Part shown: piece after piece, positions 34,071-43,486 of the stretch | How the letters are laid out: every line of letters starts with the position of its first letter | How positions within the stretch are numbered: the first letter of the stretch is position 1 | From: Winogradskyella psychrotolerans | Lineage (GTDB): Bacteria; Bacteroidota; Bacteroidia; Flavobacteriales; Flavobacteriaceae | Reading direction: 5' to 3' | NCBI RefSeq assembly: GCF_018860565.1 | Contig: NZ_JAHKPS010000013.1 | Span: 390,420 to 454,419, forward strand | DNA length: 64,000 nucleotides | Position numbers and translations under genes: made by a program | The notes under the pieces: model-generated | The model's database searches: none | What the model saw: the letters and a program-made list of their open reading frames with translations, nothing else | What the model was told of the DNA's origin: nothing

Positions 34071-34691
34071 CTAACTTATTAAGTTAAAGGAAATTTTAAT
34101 TCCCTGAATAATCATACCTGTTCCAATAATTGCAATAATTAATCCCATTATTTTTCCAATCACAGAAATTACATTATTACCAACTATTCTTACGATTAAA
34201 TCACTTAGTCTAAAGGTAAAATACGTTAACAAACTCATTGATCCAAATATAAGAATTACTAACATGATATGTATTGTTTCAACATTAGCTACAAAGTTCA
34301 TCGCTGTAACAATGGTTCCTGGTCCGGCTAAAATTGGAATAGCTAAAGGTGAAACAGCAATATCTTCATCAATATTTACATTGTCAATACTTTTAACATT
34401 AGACCTTTTAGATTGTAGCATATCAAAACCAATAAAAAAGATTAAAACACCACCTGTAATCTTAAATGCAGGAATGCTGATATTAAATAATTCAAAAATA
34501 TATTTTCCTAAAAGAACAAATACAGTTACAATTACAAATGCAATAATATTTGATCGTTTATTTATATCTCTTTTTGTTTTTGCATCTGCTCCTTGGGTTA
34601 AGGATAAGAAAACAGTCATATTTGATATCGGATTCGTTATGGCAAAAAAGGCCGTAAAGACCGTTATTGAAAATGTAATTAAATTATCCAT
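34071..34691 (-). CDS. MarC-family membrane protein
   Basis: The 206-residue protein has six hydrophobic helices. The MarC family pattern is visible at the start (TVFTAFFAITNPISNMTVFLSL) and in the middle (AVSPLAIPILAGPGTIVTAMN). The family was once linked to multiple antibiotic resistance, but its function is unsettled. It is a single-gene unit, preceded on the same strand by the slyD-type gene's terminator. Confidence 0.9.
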   Translation of the reverse strand: MDNLITFSITVFTAFFAITNPISNMTVFLSLTQGADAKTKRDINKRSNIIAFVIVTVFVLLGKYIFELFNISIPAFKITGGVLIFFIGFDMLQSKRSNVKSIDNVNIDEDIAVSPLAIPILAGPGTIVTAMNFVANVETIHIMLVILIFGSMSLLTYFTFRLSDLIVRIVGNNVISVIGKIMGLIIAIIGTGMIIQGIKISFNLIS

Positions 34692-34785
34692 AGGTACATA
34701 AAATTGAATCTTGAAAGAAATTGAATTAGTTCTATTTTACCAAAGATTTTTATTTGTTTTTTTATGAAATAGATTCTGACAATAA

Positions 34786-34816
34786 AAAAACCTGTAAAGA
34801 GAACTTTACAGGTTTT
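34786..34816. terminator. Intrinsic terminator after the FKBP gene
   Basis: A long stem AAAAACCTGTAAAG with CTTTACAGGTTTTT around the loop AGA, flanked by A- and T-runs. It lies about 20 bases past the FKBP stop codon. Confidence 0.9.
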
Positions 34817-34837
34817 TCATTTCTATAGTAACTAGTT

Positions 34838-35266
34838 CTATTTAATCTCTACTAACTCTAAATCAAAAACTAATTCTTGACCAGCTAATGGATGATTTCC
34901 ATCTAAAATAACATGATCTTCATTTACCTCAACTATTCTAAATTGGTGCTCATTTCCTTGTGCATCTCTAGATGCTAATCCTAAACCAACTGCAGGCTCC
35001 ATTTCTGGTGGCAATTGTGTTTTTTCGACTTTATGAAATAATTCTTTAATGATATCTCCATAAGCTTCTGCTACTGGAATATCAACCGTTTTTTTGTCAT
35101 TCACCTTCATATCGATAACTGCTTTTTCAAAACCAGGAATCAACATACCTTGTCCTAATGTGAATTCTAATGGCTCACGCTCTAAAGAACTATCGAATAT
35201 TTGTCCGCTTTTTAATTTTCCTGTGTAATGAACTTTTACAGTATCATTTTCTTTTACTTGACTCAT
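34838..35266 (-). CDS. FKBP-type peptidyl-prolyl cis-trans isomerase (SlyD-like)
   Basis: I choose the ATG at 35266 (MSQVKENDTV), giving 142 residues. An ATG 15 bases upstream adds MKLKF, which the family does not have. The FKBP core is VKVHYTGKLKSGQIFDSS followed by the insert-in-flap-like region (about 65-120), as in SlyD. The metal-binding His-rich tail of E. coli SlyD is absent. It probably assists folding in the cytoplasm. It ends at a strong terminator. Confidence 0.9.
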   Translation of the reverse strand: MSQVKENDTVKVHYTGKLKSGQIFDSSLEREPLEFTLGQGMLIPGFEKAVIDMKVNDKKTVDIPVAEAYGDIIKELFHKVEKTQLPPEMEPAVGLGLASRDAQGNEHQFRIVEVNEDHVILDGNHPLAGQELVFDLELVEIK

Positions 35267-35425
35267 AAATTTTAATTTCATATTAAATAAGATGCAAAAC
35301 TATTATTTATAATAGAGAATAAAGAATGATACTTAAGGTTTTGTATGGTTTTTAAGAAAAACTTAACGTGACCATTGAAAACCTAAGAGAATTAACCATT
35401 TACCTTGTACTCACATCGAAGCTAA

Positions 35426-36847
35426 TTAATTAACCATTCCTCTGTAATAATCTAGAACTTTTACACGTAACAAGTATTCATATTTTGCATTGGCAAGGTT
35501 TACTTTAGCATTGTCTAAATTATTTTTACTAGTGATATAATTTAAGAAATTAGACACTCCACTTTTAAATCGGATATCATTAATACGATAAGATTCCTGA
35601 TAAGCCTCTACTTGTTTTTCTAAACTTTTATGACGTTTATAAGCGGCTTCCATATCAAAATACACCTGAGCAATGGCATTTTTTATATCTACATGTGTAC
35701 GCTCTAATTCTAGTATGGATTCTTCAACTTTAATTTTTTCTAAAGCCACATTGTTTTTCGCTCTAAAACCATTGAATAATGGCACATTAACCTGAATACC
35801 AACAACCGTATTGAGGTTATTATCTAGCTGGTCGGTATAATCAATATCTTCTGAAGCAAAATTGGTCTGTTCTGTCATAATCGGCAAATCTTCAGCGTCA
35901 ACCGTTACAAAATCTCCAGTTTCAACAAAACTTGACCCTGTGGCGGTAAATAATTCCGCTGCGCTAGAATAATTTGTATTTAAACCTCCGAAAAGTGAAA
36001 TTTCGGGTGTAAACTGAGACTTGGCAATACTCACCCCTTTTTTAGCGGCTTCTATACGCAATTCCTTAGCTTTAAATGTGGCCAGGTTCCGAATAGCGTC
36101 TTCAAAAACAGTATTGACAGAAACTTCATATTTATTAAAATCTAGAAGTAAGCCATCGGCTTCTAAGTGAATATCTTCTTTTAAATTCATTAATTGCTGT
36201 AAACTTAATTTGGCATTATTTAAGCTACTTTCAGCTACTAAGACACTGGTTTCATCGCTTGCCAACTGCCCTAAAATATCAGCGTAATCTGCAGGATTCC
36301 CTGATTCGTTATCGTAAAAATCTTGTTGAATTTTAAGCTGTTGTTTTGTTGTTTCTAATCGGGATTTAGCCAACTCTAATACATCTTTTGCATTTAAAAC
36401 TTGAAGATAGCCCAAGGTGACATTCAATATTAAATCTTGTTGCGCTGCTTCAATTTCTAAGTCGGAAGCTTTTTGATTCAATCGGTTTTGTTTGGCCGCG
36501 TTTAATAATCGAAAACCATTAAAAATGGTCATATCTAAACTCAATCCTAAGTTAGAAAAGGTTAATTCTTGATTGATATAGGCGTTGGTAAATGGGTCGA
36601 TACTTCTGCCATCATTAACACCCAAATTAAAACTACCATTAAGACTAGGTAACACATTGGCTTTGGATTGTTGGTAATTTACTTTTGCTGAATTGGCTTG
36701 TAGGTTCGTCGATTTTAAATCGAGATTGTGCTCTAAAGCGATAGCAATACAATCGTCTAAAGTATAACTTGTGTTCGTTGTATTTTGAGCAAAACCAGCC
36801 CAACTCATCATTACAATGATGATTAATAGTATGAGTTTATGTATCAT
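35426..36847 (-). CDS. TolC-family outer-membrane efflux protein
   Basis: The 473-residue protein has a signal peptide (to about residue 20, ending WAGFAQ) and two OEP repeats. The typical openings are YTLDDCIAIALEHNLDLKS and, in the second half, a helix-rich region (VEAYQESYRINDIRFKSG, then NLANAKYEYLLRVKVLDYYRG at the end). It forms the trimeric outer-membrane duct for the adaptor and MacB-like permeases encoded upstream. It is the last gene of the minus-strand export locus. Confidence 0.93.
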   Translation of the reverse strand: MIHKLILLIIIVMMSWAGFAQNTTNTSYTLDDCIAIALEHNLDLKSTNLQANSAKVNYQQSKANVLPSLNGSFNLGVNDGRSIDPFTNAYINQELTFSNLGLSLDMTIFNGFRLLNAAKQNRLNQKASDLEIEAAQQDLILNVTLGYLQVLNAKDVLELAKSRLETTKQQLKIQQDFYDNESGNPADYADILGQLASDETSVLVAESSLNNAKLSLQQLMNLKEDIHLEADGLLLDFNKYEVSVNTVFEDAIRNLATFKAKELRIEAAKKGVSIAKSQFTPEISLFGGLNTNYSSAAELFTATGSSFVETGDFVTVDAEDLPIMTEQTNFASEDIDYTDQLDNNLNTVVGIQVNVPLFNGFRAKNNVALEKIKVEESILELERTHVDIKNAIAQVYFDMEAAYKRHKSLEKQVEAYQESYRINDIRFKSGVSNFLNYITSKNNLDNAKVNLANAKYEYLLRVKVLDYYRGMVN

Positions 36848-36906
36848 GATTTCTTTATTTTAAAACACCCCTAAAGTCAACTCAAGAGAAAATTTCAGTT
36901 AAATAT

Positions 36907-37578
36907 TTATACTATTTTTCCATCAAGTAGATTAATAATTCTAGAACCATAAGCAGCATTACTTTCAGAATGTGTGGCTTGTATTATGGTGACTCCTTCT
37001 TTATTTAACTGAGCAAAGAGTTCCATGATTTCCTCGCTTTGTTTAGAGTTGAGATTACCAGTTGGTTCGTCTGCTAAAATGAGCTTTGGTTGTCCTATTA
37101 ACGCTCTGGCAATCCCCACTAATTGTTGTTGCCCTCCACTTAATTGTATTGGGAATAAATCTTTCTTTCCAACGATATTAAAACGGTCTAGCATATCGGC
37201 AACCATCGCTTTACGTTCTGATGATTTTATGTTTTTATAGAGTAATGGTGTTTCTATATTTTCGTAAACCGTGAGTTCGTCAATTAAATGATACGCCTGA
37301 AACACAAAACCGATATATTCTTTATAGAGTTTAGAGCGGTTTTTTTCTTTCATGCTATGCACAGGTTCTCCTAAAAAGGTATAACCTCCACCTGTAAAAT
37401 TATCTAACATACCAATACAATTCAACAAAGTAGATTTCCCAGAACCCGAAGGTCCCATAAGTGAGATGAATTCTCCCTCTTCCACATTTAAATTAATAGT
37501 ATCTAACAACGTAACTTTGTTGCTTCCTGAATTGACTGTTCTTGTGGCTTCGTTTAAGCTTACTAATATATTTTTCAT
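36907..37578 (-). CDS. ABC transporter ATP-binding protein (MacB/LolD type)
   Basis: The 223-residue ATPase has Walker A GPSGSGKST (residues about 42-50), the signature LSGGQQQLVGIARAL and Walker B LILADEPTGNL, followed by the H-loop in ATHSE. This is the MacB/LolD branch that drives FtsX-type mechanotransmission. It is the second ATPase of the export locus (the other is at 48481-49158). Which permease each serves is not visible from the sequence. Confidence 0.93.
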   Translation of the reverse strand: MKNILVSLNEATRTVNSGSNKVTLLDTINLNVEEGEFISLMGPSGSGKSTLLNCIGMLDNFTGGGYTFLGEPVHSMKEKNRSKLYKEYIGFVFQAYHLIDELTVYENIETPLLYKNIKSSERKAMVADMLDRFNIVGKKDLFPIQLSGGQQQLVGIARALIGQPKLILADEPTGNLNSKQSEEIMELFAQLNKEGVTIIQATHSESNAAYGSRIINLLDGKIV

Positions 37579-37641
37579 TTTGATTGATGTGTTTACTTTG
37601 GTTTCTTATAAGTAGCGTTTTATCTAAAAAAACACCCCTAA

Positions 37642-37659
37642 TGTCCCCTCAAGGGGACA
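37642..37659. repeat. Short palindromic repeat between ATPase and DUF2807 genes
   Basis: TGTCCCCT and AGGGGACA form an 8-bp hairpin with a CA spacer. It is preceded by AACACCCCTAA (37631-37641), which also occurs at 36865-36875 after the end of the ATPase gene, there without the hairpin. This looks like a diverged REP-type element. Confidence 0.5.
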
Positions 37660-37713
37660 ATCTAACTAAGACTAATTTTAGGAAAATATGATATTGTTTA
37701 CACTATTTATAAC

Positions 37714-38457
37714 TTAATCTATTCGTCTAATTTCATAATCGCCAAAACTCAGTCCTTTGTTAACTTCTGCTTCTCCTTTATATCGTAATGTCGCTTCTCC
37801 ATAAGCTGTAAACTTTATACGTTCTGAAGCTTGAATTTTAAACACGGCTTCTCCATATGCTTTAAGTTTCGACGATTTATTATCAACGTCTACAAGATTG
37901 ATAATTCCTGCTCCATACGCTGTAATATTCTGCTTAACTGTAGTTCCTTTTTTAATTATCAATTCACTTTCTCCATAAATATCGACATTGAATGTATCAA
38001 TATTAACATCGTTAAATCTGACTTGAGATTCCCCATACATATAAAGCTTGAACTTTTCCGCTTCAATTAAACTCTGACATAAAGTACGTTGCTCACCTCT
38101 AACAGATAGTGTTTCAATGCTTTTATAAGTCACACGGATAGTTAGCACTTTCCCTTTGTAAATAGGCACTTTGCGCTCTACACCATCGATAATAACTTTT
38201 TCATGCTTGGTGGTTTCTTTAGCATCATCTAAATACACACGAAGTGTGTTTTTATTCACTTCAATATTTATTTTGTCTTCTGGTTCTGTATTGTCTAATA
38301 TCGTTACAGATTCTTCGTCTCCTTGAACAAATGTGGTTTCGATATGTGGACTTATGATAACCTTATCAAAGGATTCAACCATTTGTTTTGTTTGTGCTAG
38401 CACCATTTGACTTATTAAAATCAAAATTAGTAGTGCTATGTATTTTATAGTTTTCAT
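37714..38457 (-). CDS. DUF2807 (GIN-domain) secreted protein
   Basis: The 247-residue protein has a signal peptide (ending VLAQ, about residue 21) and a right-handed beta-helix-type GIN domain. Repeated turns such as MYGESQVRF, IYGESELII, AYGAGIINL, AYGEAVFKI and AYGEATLRY appear about every 20 residues. Such proteins are abundant in Bacteroidota with unknown function, perhaps surface or polymer binding. It lies between a permease and the second ATPase on the same strand. Confidence 0.88.
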   Translation of the reverse strand: MKTIKYIALLILILISQMVLAQTKQMVESFDKVIISPHIETTFVQGDEESVTILDNTEPEDKINIEVNKNTLRVYLDDAKETTKHEKVIIDGVERKVPIYKGKVLTIRVTYKSIETLSVRGEQRTLCQSLIEAEKFKLYMYGESQVRFNDVNIDTFNVDIYGESELIIKKGTTVKQNITAYGAGIINLVDVDNKSSKLKAYGEAVFKIQASERIKFTAYGEATLRYKGEAEVNKGLSFGDYEIRRID

Positions 38458-38477
38458 ATTATGCTTTTTTTAAATTT

Positions 38478-40829
38478 TTATTCGGTTTTTAAACTATCCA
38501 CAGGATTTGCAATTGCCGCTTTAATCGCCTGAAAGCTTACCGTCACCATTGCAATTACAATAGCAACTATTCCAGCTATGACAAAAATCCATCCATTGAT
38601 TTCTATGCGGTAGGCATAATTCCCTAGCCAATTATCCATAACATACCAAGCCACAGGAATAGCAATTACAATGGCAAGACCAACGAGTTTTAAAAAGTCT
38701 TTAGATAATAATTTGACAATACCAGAAACACTTGCTCCTAAAACTTTACGAACTCCAATTTCTTTGCTACGCTGTTCTGCGGTGTATGCTGCCAATCCAA
38801 AAAGTCCCAAACATGAAATAAGAATGGCCAATAAGGCAAAAAGCTGAGATAGCTTCCCAACGAGTTGTTCACTTTTAAATTTAGCGTTAAACGCATCATC
38901 TACAAAACTGTATTCAAAAGGAAATGCTGGGTTGTGTTTTTTCATTACTGCTTCAATTTTAGACAACACATCGCTAGTTCCTATTTTAGGATTTGTTTTT
39001 AAATACATATAGCTCGCTTCACCATGGTAGTTAAAAAATAGCACAGGATCACTTTGTCCATACATGTCATCAAAAAGGTAATCTTTTACAACACCAACAA
39101 CCGTATAGATATCTCCTCGATCTATCTTCTTACCAATTGCACTGCCTTGCCCCATCAGTTTAGCAAACGATTCTGTAATTAAAACACTCGTACTGTCTTT
39201 TACCATGTTTTCATAAAACCCACGACCTTCAACGAGTTCCATACCTGCAGTTTCCAAGAAATCGGAACTAATATATCTAAAGAAAATTAAGACGTCTTCT
39301 GTGTTTGTTCCGCCTGTCCACGTTAAGTTAGAACCATTATTACCTCCATTTAAAATCCCTGAATTGTTTAAACCCACGCTTGAAACCGCACCTGTTTGTA
39401 TTAAATCTTGTTTAATGACATCAAATTTTTCAATCATGGTTCCATTGACATTTAACGAAATCAATTGGTCTTTATCAAAACCTAAGTCTCTATTTTTTAT
39501 ATGTTGAAGTTGTTGGTATACCAAAATGGTACAAATAATAAATACGATTGAAATTGTAAACTGACCAACAACGAGTCCTTTCCGGATATAATTGGCAGAA
39601 CCTTGAGTGACTTTTAACCCTTTTAAAACCTCAACAGGCTTAAATGAGGATAGATAAAAAGCAGGATACAGTCCTGCGAAGATGCCGCACACCAAGGTAA
39701 TTCCTAATAAAAATACAATGTGAAATGGTTGCGACAATCCTAAAACTAAATCTTTTTCTATAAGTAAATTGAATTGCGGCAACAACACAAACAGGAACAG
39801 TACACTCACTAAACTAGCTATAAAAGCCAGAATTAAAGCTTCTGAAATAAATTGAAAAATTAATCTTGTGCGACCAGAACCCATCGCTTTTCTAACGCCA
39901 ACTTCGTTTGCTCGTTTTTCGCTTCGTGCTGTGGATAAATTCATAAAATTAATACACGCAATGAGTAAGATAATTAAAGCAATGATAGTAAATAGTCTTA
40001 CCGAATCTATGCGTCCACCAACTTGCTTTCCATTTTCAAAATGAGCTCTTAAGTGCCAATCTTTTATGGTATGTAAAAATGCTTTAGAATCGTTATCACC
40101 TGTTTTCTTCTCTAATAAACTTCTTACTTGAGCATCAACACTATTAAAATCGGCTTCTGGTGATAATTCTACAAAGGTATCGGCGAAAAAACTACCATAA
40201 CCATTGGTCCACTCTTTGTCTCCACTCCAACGCTCAAATGGTGCAATCCAATTGATGGGAAATGTGACGTTTTTTGGAAGATTTTCAATCACTCCAGAAA
40301 TTAAATAATTCTCAGTATTATCTACTTTGAGTACTTTACCAATAGCCTTTGTATTTTTGCCATAAAGCTGTTCTGCCGTTTCTTGCGTAATAACGATGGC
40401 TTCAGGATTATTGAAAGCCTCTTTAGCATTACCTTCAACAAATTTTAAGCTAAATATTGTTATAAAATCTTCATCTACAAAACGTCCACCACTATTAATG
40501 GCATTATCATTTACAGAAAATAATAAATCTCTATGTTTTGTACGAGATGCTTTTGCAACACCAGGAATTTCCGTTTTCATAGCTTCCGCAAATGGTCCTG
40601 GTGTAGAATTGAACGTTCTCCATTCTCCATCATATTCTTGATGCGTTGGCACATAATACACTTGATCTTGCTTTTCAAATTCCGAATCGAAACTCAACTC
40701 ATCTTCAACCCATAGAAAGATTAAACTGGCACAGGTAATTCCGATGGCTAATCCGAAAATATTCAGAAAGCTATACCCTTTATTTTTACGTAACGTCCGG
40801 AATGCTATTTTTATATAATTTAAAATCAT
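38478..40829 (-). CDS. FtsX/MacB-type ABC permease (paralogue 4)
   Basis: The 783-residue permease has an N-terminal membrane helix (FLNIFGLAIGITCASLIFLW), a MacB-type periplasmic domain (about 50-255) and an FtsX core with ANEVGVRKAMGSGRTRLI. A second periplasmic domain follows and then a second FtsX core with SKEIGVRKVLGAS. It ends NPVDSLKTE. The family converts ATPase motion into substrate extrusion through TolC. It is the last of four tandem permeases and has its own sigma54-like promoter with upstream sites at 40870-40977. Confidence 0.92.
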   Translation of the reverse strand: MILNYIKIAFRTLRKNKGYSFLNIFGLAIGITCASLIFLWVEDELSFDSEFEKQDQVYYVPTHQEYDGEWRTFNSTPGPFAEAMKTEIPGVAKASRTKHRDLLFSVNDNAINSGGRFVDEDFITIFSLKFVEGNAKEAFNNPEAIVITQETAEQLYGKNTKAIGKVLKVDNTENYLISGVIENLPKNVTFPINWIAPFERWSGDKEWTNGYGSFFADTFVELSPEADFNSVDAQVRSLLEKKTGDNDSKAFLHTIKDWHLRAHFENGKQVGGRIDSVRLFTIIALIILLIACINFMNLSTARSEKRANEVGVRKAMGSGRTRLIFQFISEALILAFIASLVSVLFLFVLLPQFNLLIEKDLVLGLSQPFHIVFLLGITLVCGIFAGLYPAFYLSSFKPVEVLKGLKVTQGSANYIRKGLVVGQFTISIVFIICTILVYQQLQHIKNRDLGFDKDQLISLNVNGTMIEKFDVIKQDLIQTGAVSSVGLNNSGILNGGNNGSNLTWTGGTNTEDVLIFFRYISSDFLETAGMELVEGRGFYENMVKDSTSVLITESFAKLMGQGSAIGKKIDRGDIYTVVGVVKDYLFDDMYGQSDPVLFFNYHGEASYMYLKTNPKIGTSDVLSKIEAVMKKHNPAFPFEYSFVDDAFNAKFKSEQLVGKLSQLFALLAILISCLGLFGLAAYTAEQRSKEIGVRKVLGASVSGIVKLLSKDFLKLVGLAIVIAIPVAWYVMDNWLGNYAYRIEINGWIFVIAGIVAIVIAMVTVSFQAIKAAIANPVDSLKTE

Positions 40830-40869
40830 ATTCTTTTTTTGACTGAATTAATTATTACTACGTATTATG

Positions 40870-40889
40870 TAGTGAAGATGATGCCAAAA
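40870..40889 (-). promoter_or_regulatory. Sigma54-like promoter of the last permease gene
   Basis: Reads TTTTGGCATCATCTTCACTA on the minus strand. It has a good -24 element (TTGGCA), but the -12 element (TCAC where TTGC is expected) is poor. It differs at one base from the copy before the adaptor gene (50543-50562). Confidence 0.6.
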
Positions 40890-40937
40890 CCACAAAACAC
40901 TAAAAATCAATTAATTAATTTTTATTTTAAAATCCAT

Positions 40938-40977
40938 AGTGTTCGTTTTTGATACACATCTTGTTCGTAAATGAACA
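40938..40977. promoter_or_regulatory. Paired palindromic upstream sites (UAS) for the last permease gene
   Basis: Site A is AGTGTTCGTTTTTGATACAC (40938-40957), an inverted repeat. Site B is TGTTCGTAAATGAACA (40962-40977), a perfect inverted repeat. They are four bases apart and 48 bases from the promoter, as at the adaptor gene. They are probable binding sites of the response regulator encoded at 50814. Confidence 0.6.
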
Positions 40978-40979
40978 AT

Positions 40980-43427
40980 TTATTCTGAGCGTAAAGAATC
41001 CACAGGATTGGCATTTGCCGCCTGTAGCGTCTTTACACTGATGACTAATAAGGCAAAGACAATCATAGCTAATCCACTTACTAAAAACACCCAGAAACTT
41101 ATACTTGTTTTATAGGCAAAATCTTGTAACCAATTATTAATGCCGTAATATGCAATTGGTGCCGCAATGATAAAAGCAATTGCTACCAAGATTAAAAACT
41201 CTTTACATAAGAGTGCATTAATTTGAAATAATGACGCTCCTAAAACTTTGCGTACACCTATTTCTTTTACACGACGGTTGGTGGTATAAATCACAAGTCC
41301 GAGCAATCCTAAACAGCTAATGAGAATTGATAGACCTGTTGCCCAATTTAAAAGTTTAGACATCTTTTGCTCCCGATTATAAAACCTCTGGATGGTTTCA
41401 TCTAAAAATTCTACGCGATAATCATCGGTCTCGGTATAGACTGCTTTATAAGCATTTTCAATTTTTGAAAGTGTTCCTTTAAAATCTGCTGATGATTCAT
41501 TTTGAAAAGCAATATGAACAGCTTGAAACTGACTCCAATCTTGTTGATACCAATCTCCTCTATATGCCATGGGTTTGATATCGCTTCGCAAAGAACGTTG
41601 GAAAAAATCTGCCATAACTCCGACTATAGGCACACTTTGATCACCTAATAAAACTGTTTTTCCAATAGCTTCGTCGGGACTTTTAAAACCAAGTCTTTTT
41701 CGGCATGTCTCATTAATTACTAACTCTTTAACAGTATCATTTCTGATGGTTCGTCCTGCTATAAGATCTAACTCAAATACCTCAGCGTAATTGACGTCAC
41801 CAAAAATAAATTGTAAGTCTAAATTAACCTCATTGTCACCATTATTATAAGTGACTGAAGAACTATTCGTAGAAATAGATGCAGGTGCATGGCCTCCAAT
41901 ACTAATCGATTTAATTTCTGGAATAGCTCTTAAATTTTCAGCATAAAGCTCTTTTTTAGAAATTTCGCGTTCCGCTCTTGGGTTATAAACAGACACAATA
42001 GCATCCGTTTTAAAACCCATATCTGTTTCTAAAAGAAAATTAATTTGTTGACCAACCAACAACGTAGCAATTACAAATACTTGAGCAATAGAAAACTGAA
42101 AAACCGTTAAGAATTTACGTAGTTTCACCTTTTTATTTCCGACAGCTAAATGATTTTTTAAAACGGAAACCGTGTTAAATTTTGAAAGTACTAATGCTGG
42201 ATAAAAACCAGATAGAAATGTCACTAATAGTAATAGAATAGCAATACCAAGAATGATTAAAGGTGATTTCATCAGTTCATAGCTTAAACCTTCTGGCACA
42301 AAATCTGAAAACACATTAATCAACCATCTGGAAAGTAATAGCGATAATACTGCAGACACCAAAACCAATAAAAATGTTTCACCCATAAATTGACCTATGA
42401 GCTGTTTTCTAGAGCTTCCTAATGTTTTACGGATTCCTATTTCTTTGGCACGCTGAGAAGCTTGTGCTGTATTTAGGTTTATAAAGTTGATACAACCTAA
42501 CACCAATAGAAATATAGCCACCAAAGCGAGATTTGTAAGCAGCGATTTACTAGCCTGACCTTTTGACCAATCGTAAATACCATACTTTTCGTTGAAGTGA
42601 ATATCTCCTAATGGTTGCAACGTAAATTGTTGTTCATCACCATATTTTTTAGATTCTTCATCTTGGTGCTCCTTTGCTAAATTATCCAAACGATTTTGTA
42701 TTGCTGATAAATCGGCATTTGACGTCACCTTTACAAATAGCTGAGACGCATCGTTGGTGTTATTCCAATTTTTATTGAGGAAATCGTCTCGCAATCGAGT
42801 TTGTAAAATTGTTGAATGCGAGATAAATTCTTCAAACACAAAATCTGTTCGTTCTTTAAAATTCTCAACAATTCCTGTAACTGTTATATGAAGTGAATCA
42901 TTGTAAACTAAGGTTTTTCCAATAATATCTGAAGGTTTTGTATTTGGAAAATAATCAGCTGCTCGATTTTCGGTAAGAATAACATTATTTGGACTTGCTA
43001 AAATTTCAGATGTATTACCAGCTAAAAATTTATAATCGAAAATCTTAAAATAATCAGCATCTGCAAAAATGACGAAGTTGGGCCATTTAAATTCGGAATT
43101 TAATACTCTATTTTCAACTTTTGAAGGCCGTTCAATATAAAACCCACTAACGGTTTCAAAATTTGAATTCTCGGAAATAACATCCTCCAATGCTAATGTG
43201 ACTCCTGGAATAGAAAAATTAGCCTCAGGACTCGTTAAATCTGTAACGACTCTATAAATACGATCCTTATCTTTATGAAATGTATCAAAGGTAGCATCGT
43301 AATAAATCATTAAACCAATCACAAAAGAGGCACTTAAACCAATAGTTAATCCAATAATATTAATCAGAGAAAACACCTTATGTTTCATAAGGTTCCTCCA
43401 TGCTATTTTGAAATAATTTTTAATCAT
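40980..43427 (-). CDS. FtsX/MacB-type ABC permease (paralogue 3)
   Basis: I choose the ATG at 43427 (MIKNYFKIAWRNL), giving 815 residues, because the other three paralogues all start with this kind of sequence. Nine extra codons upstream have no counterpart. It has the same two-FtsX, two-periplasmic-domain architecture: AKEIGIRKTLGSSRKQLI and VKEIGVRKVLGAS. It ends NPVDSLRSE. The function is as part of the export complex; the substrate is unknown. Confidence 0.92.
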   Translation of the reverse strand: MIKNYFKIAWRNLMKHKVFSLINIIGLTIGLSASFVIGLMIYYDATFDTFHKDKDRIYRVVTDLTSPEANFSIPGVTLALEDVISENSNFETVSGFYIERPSKVENRVLNSEFKWPNFVIFADADYFKIFDYKFLAGNTSEILASPNNVILTENRAADYFPNTKPSDIIGKTLVYNDSLHITVTGIVENFKERTDFVFEEFISHSTILQTRLRDDFLNKNWNNTNDASQLFVKVTSNADLSAIQNRLDNLAKEHQDEESKKYGDEQQFTLQPLGDIHFNEKYGIYDWSKGQASKSLLTNLALVAIFLLVLGCINFINLNTAQASQRAKEIGIRKTLGSSRKQLIGQFMGETFLLVLVSAVLSLLLSRWLINVFSDFVPEGLSYELMKSPLIILGIAILLLLVTFLSGFYPALVLSKFNTVSVLKNHLAVGNKKVKLRKFLTVFQFSIAQVFVIATLLVGQQINFLLETDMGFKTDAIVSVYNPRAEREISKKELYAENLRAIPEIKSISIGGHAPASISTNSSSVTYNNGDNEVNLDLQFIFGDVNYAEVFELDLIAGRTIRNDTVKELVINETCRKRLGFKSPDEAIGKTVLLGDQSVPIVGVMADFFQRSLRSDIKPMAYRGDWYQQDWSQFQAVHIAFQNESSADFKGTLSKIENAYKAVYTETDDYRVEFLDETIQRFYNREQKMSKLLNWATGLSILISCLGLLGLVIYTTNRRVKEIGVRKVLGASLFQINALLCKEFLILVAIAFIIAAPIAYYGINNWLQDFAYKTSISFWVFLVSGLAMIVFALLVISVKTLQAANANPVDSLRSE

Positions 43428-43453
43428 GATGTGTTGTTTTATAGCAAAATCCA

Positions 43454-43472
43454 CAAGGTTTTAAACACCTTG
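43454..43472. repeat. Palindromic intercistronic repeat (copy 1)
   Basis: CAAGGTTTTAAACACCTTG, an imperfect 19-base inverted repeat 14 bases past the stop of the 43487 permease. A near-identical copy follows the first ATPase gene (48453-48471). Both are followed by CAGG, so the shared unit is about 25 bases. Confidence 0.6.
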
Positions 43473-43486
43473 CAGGTTGATAATGA

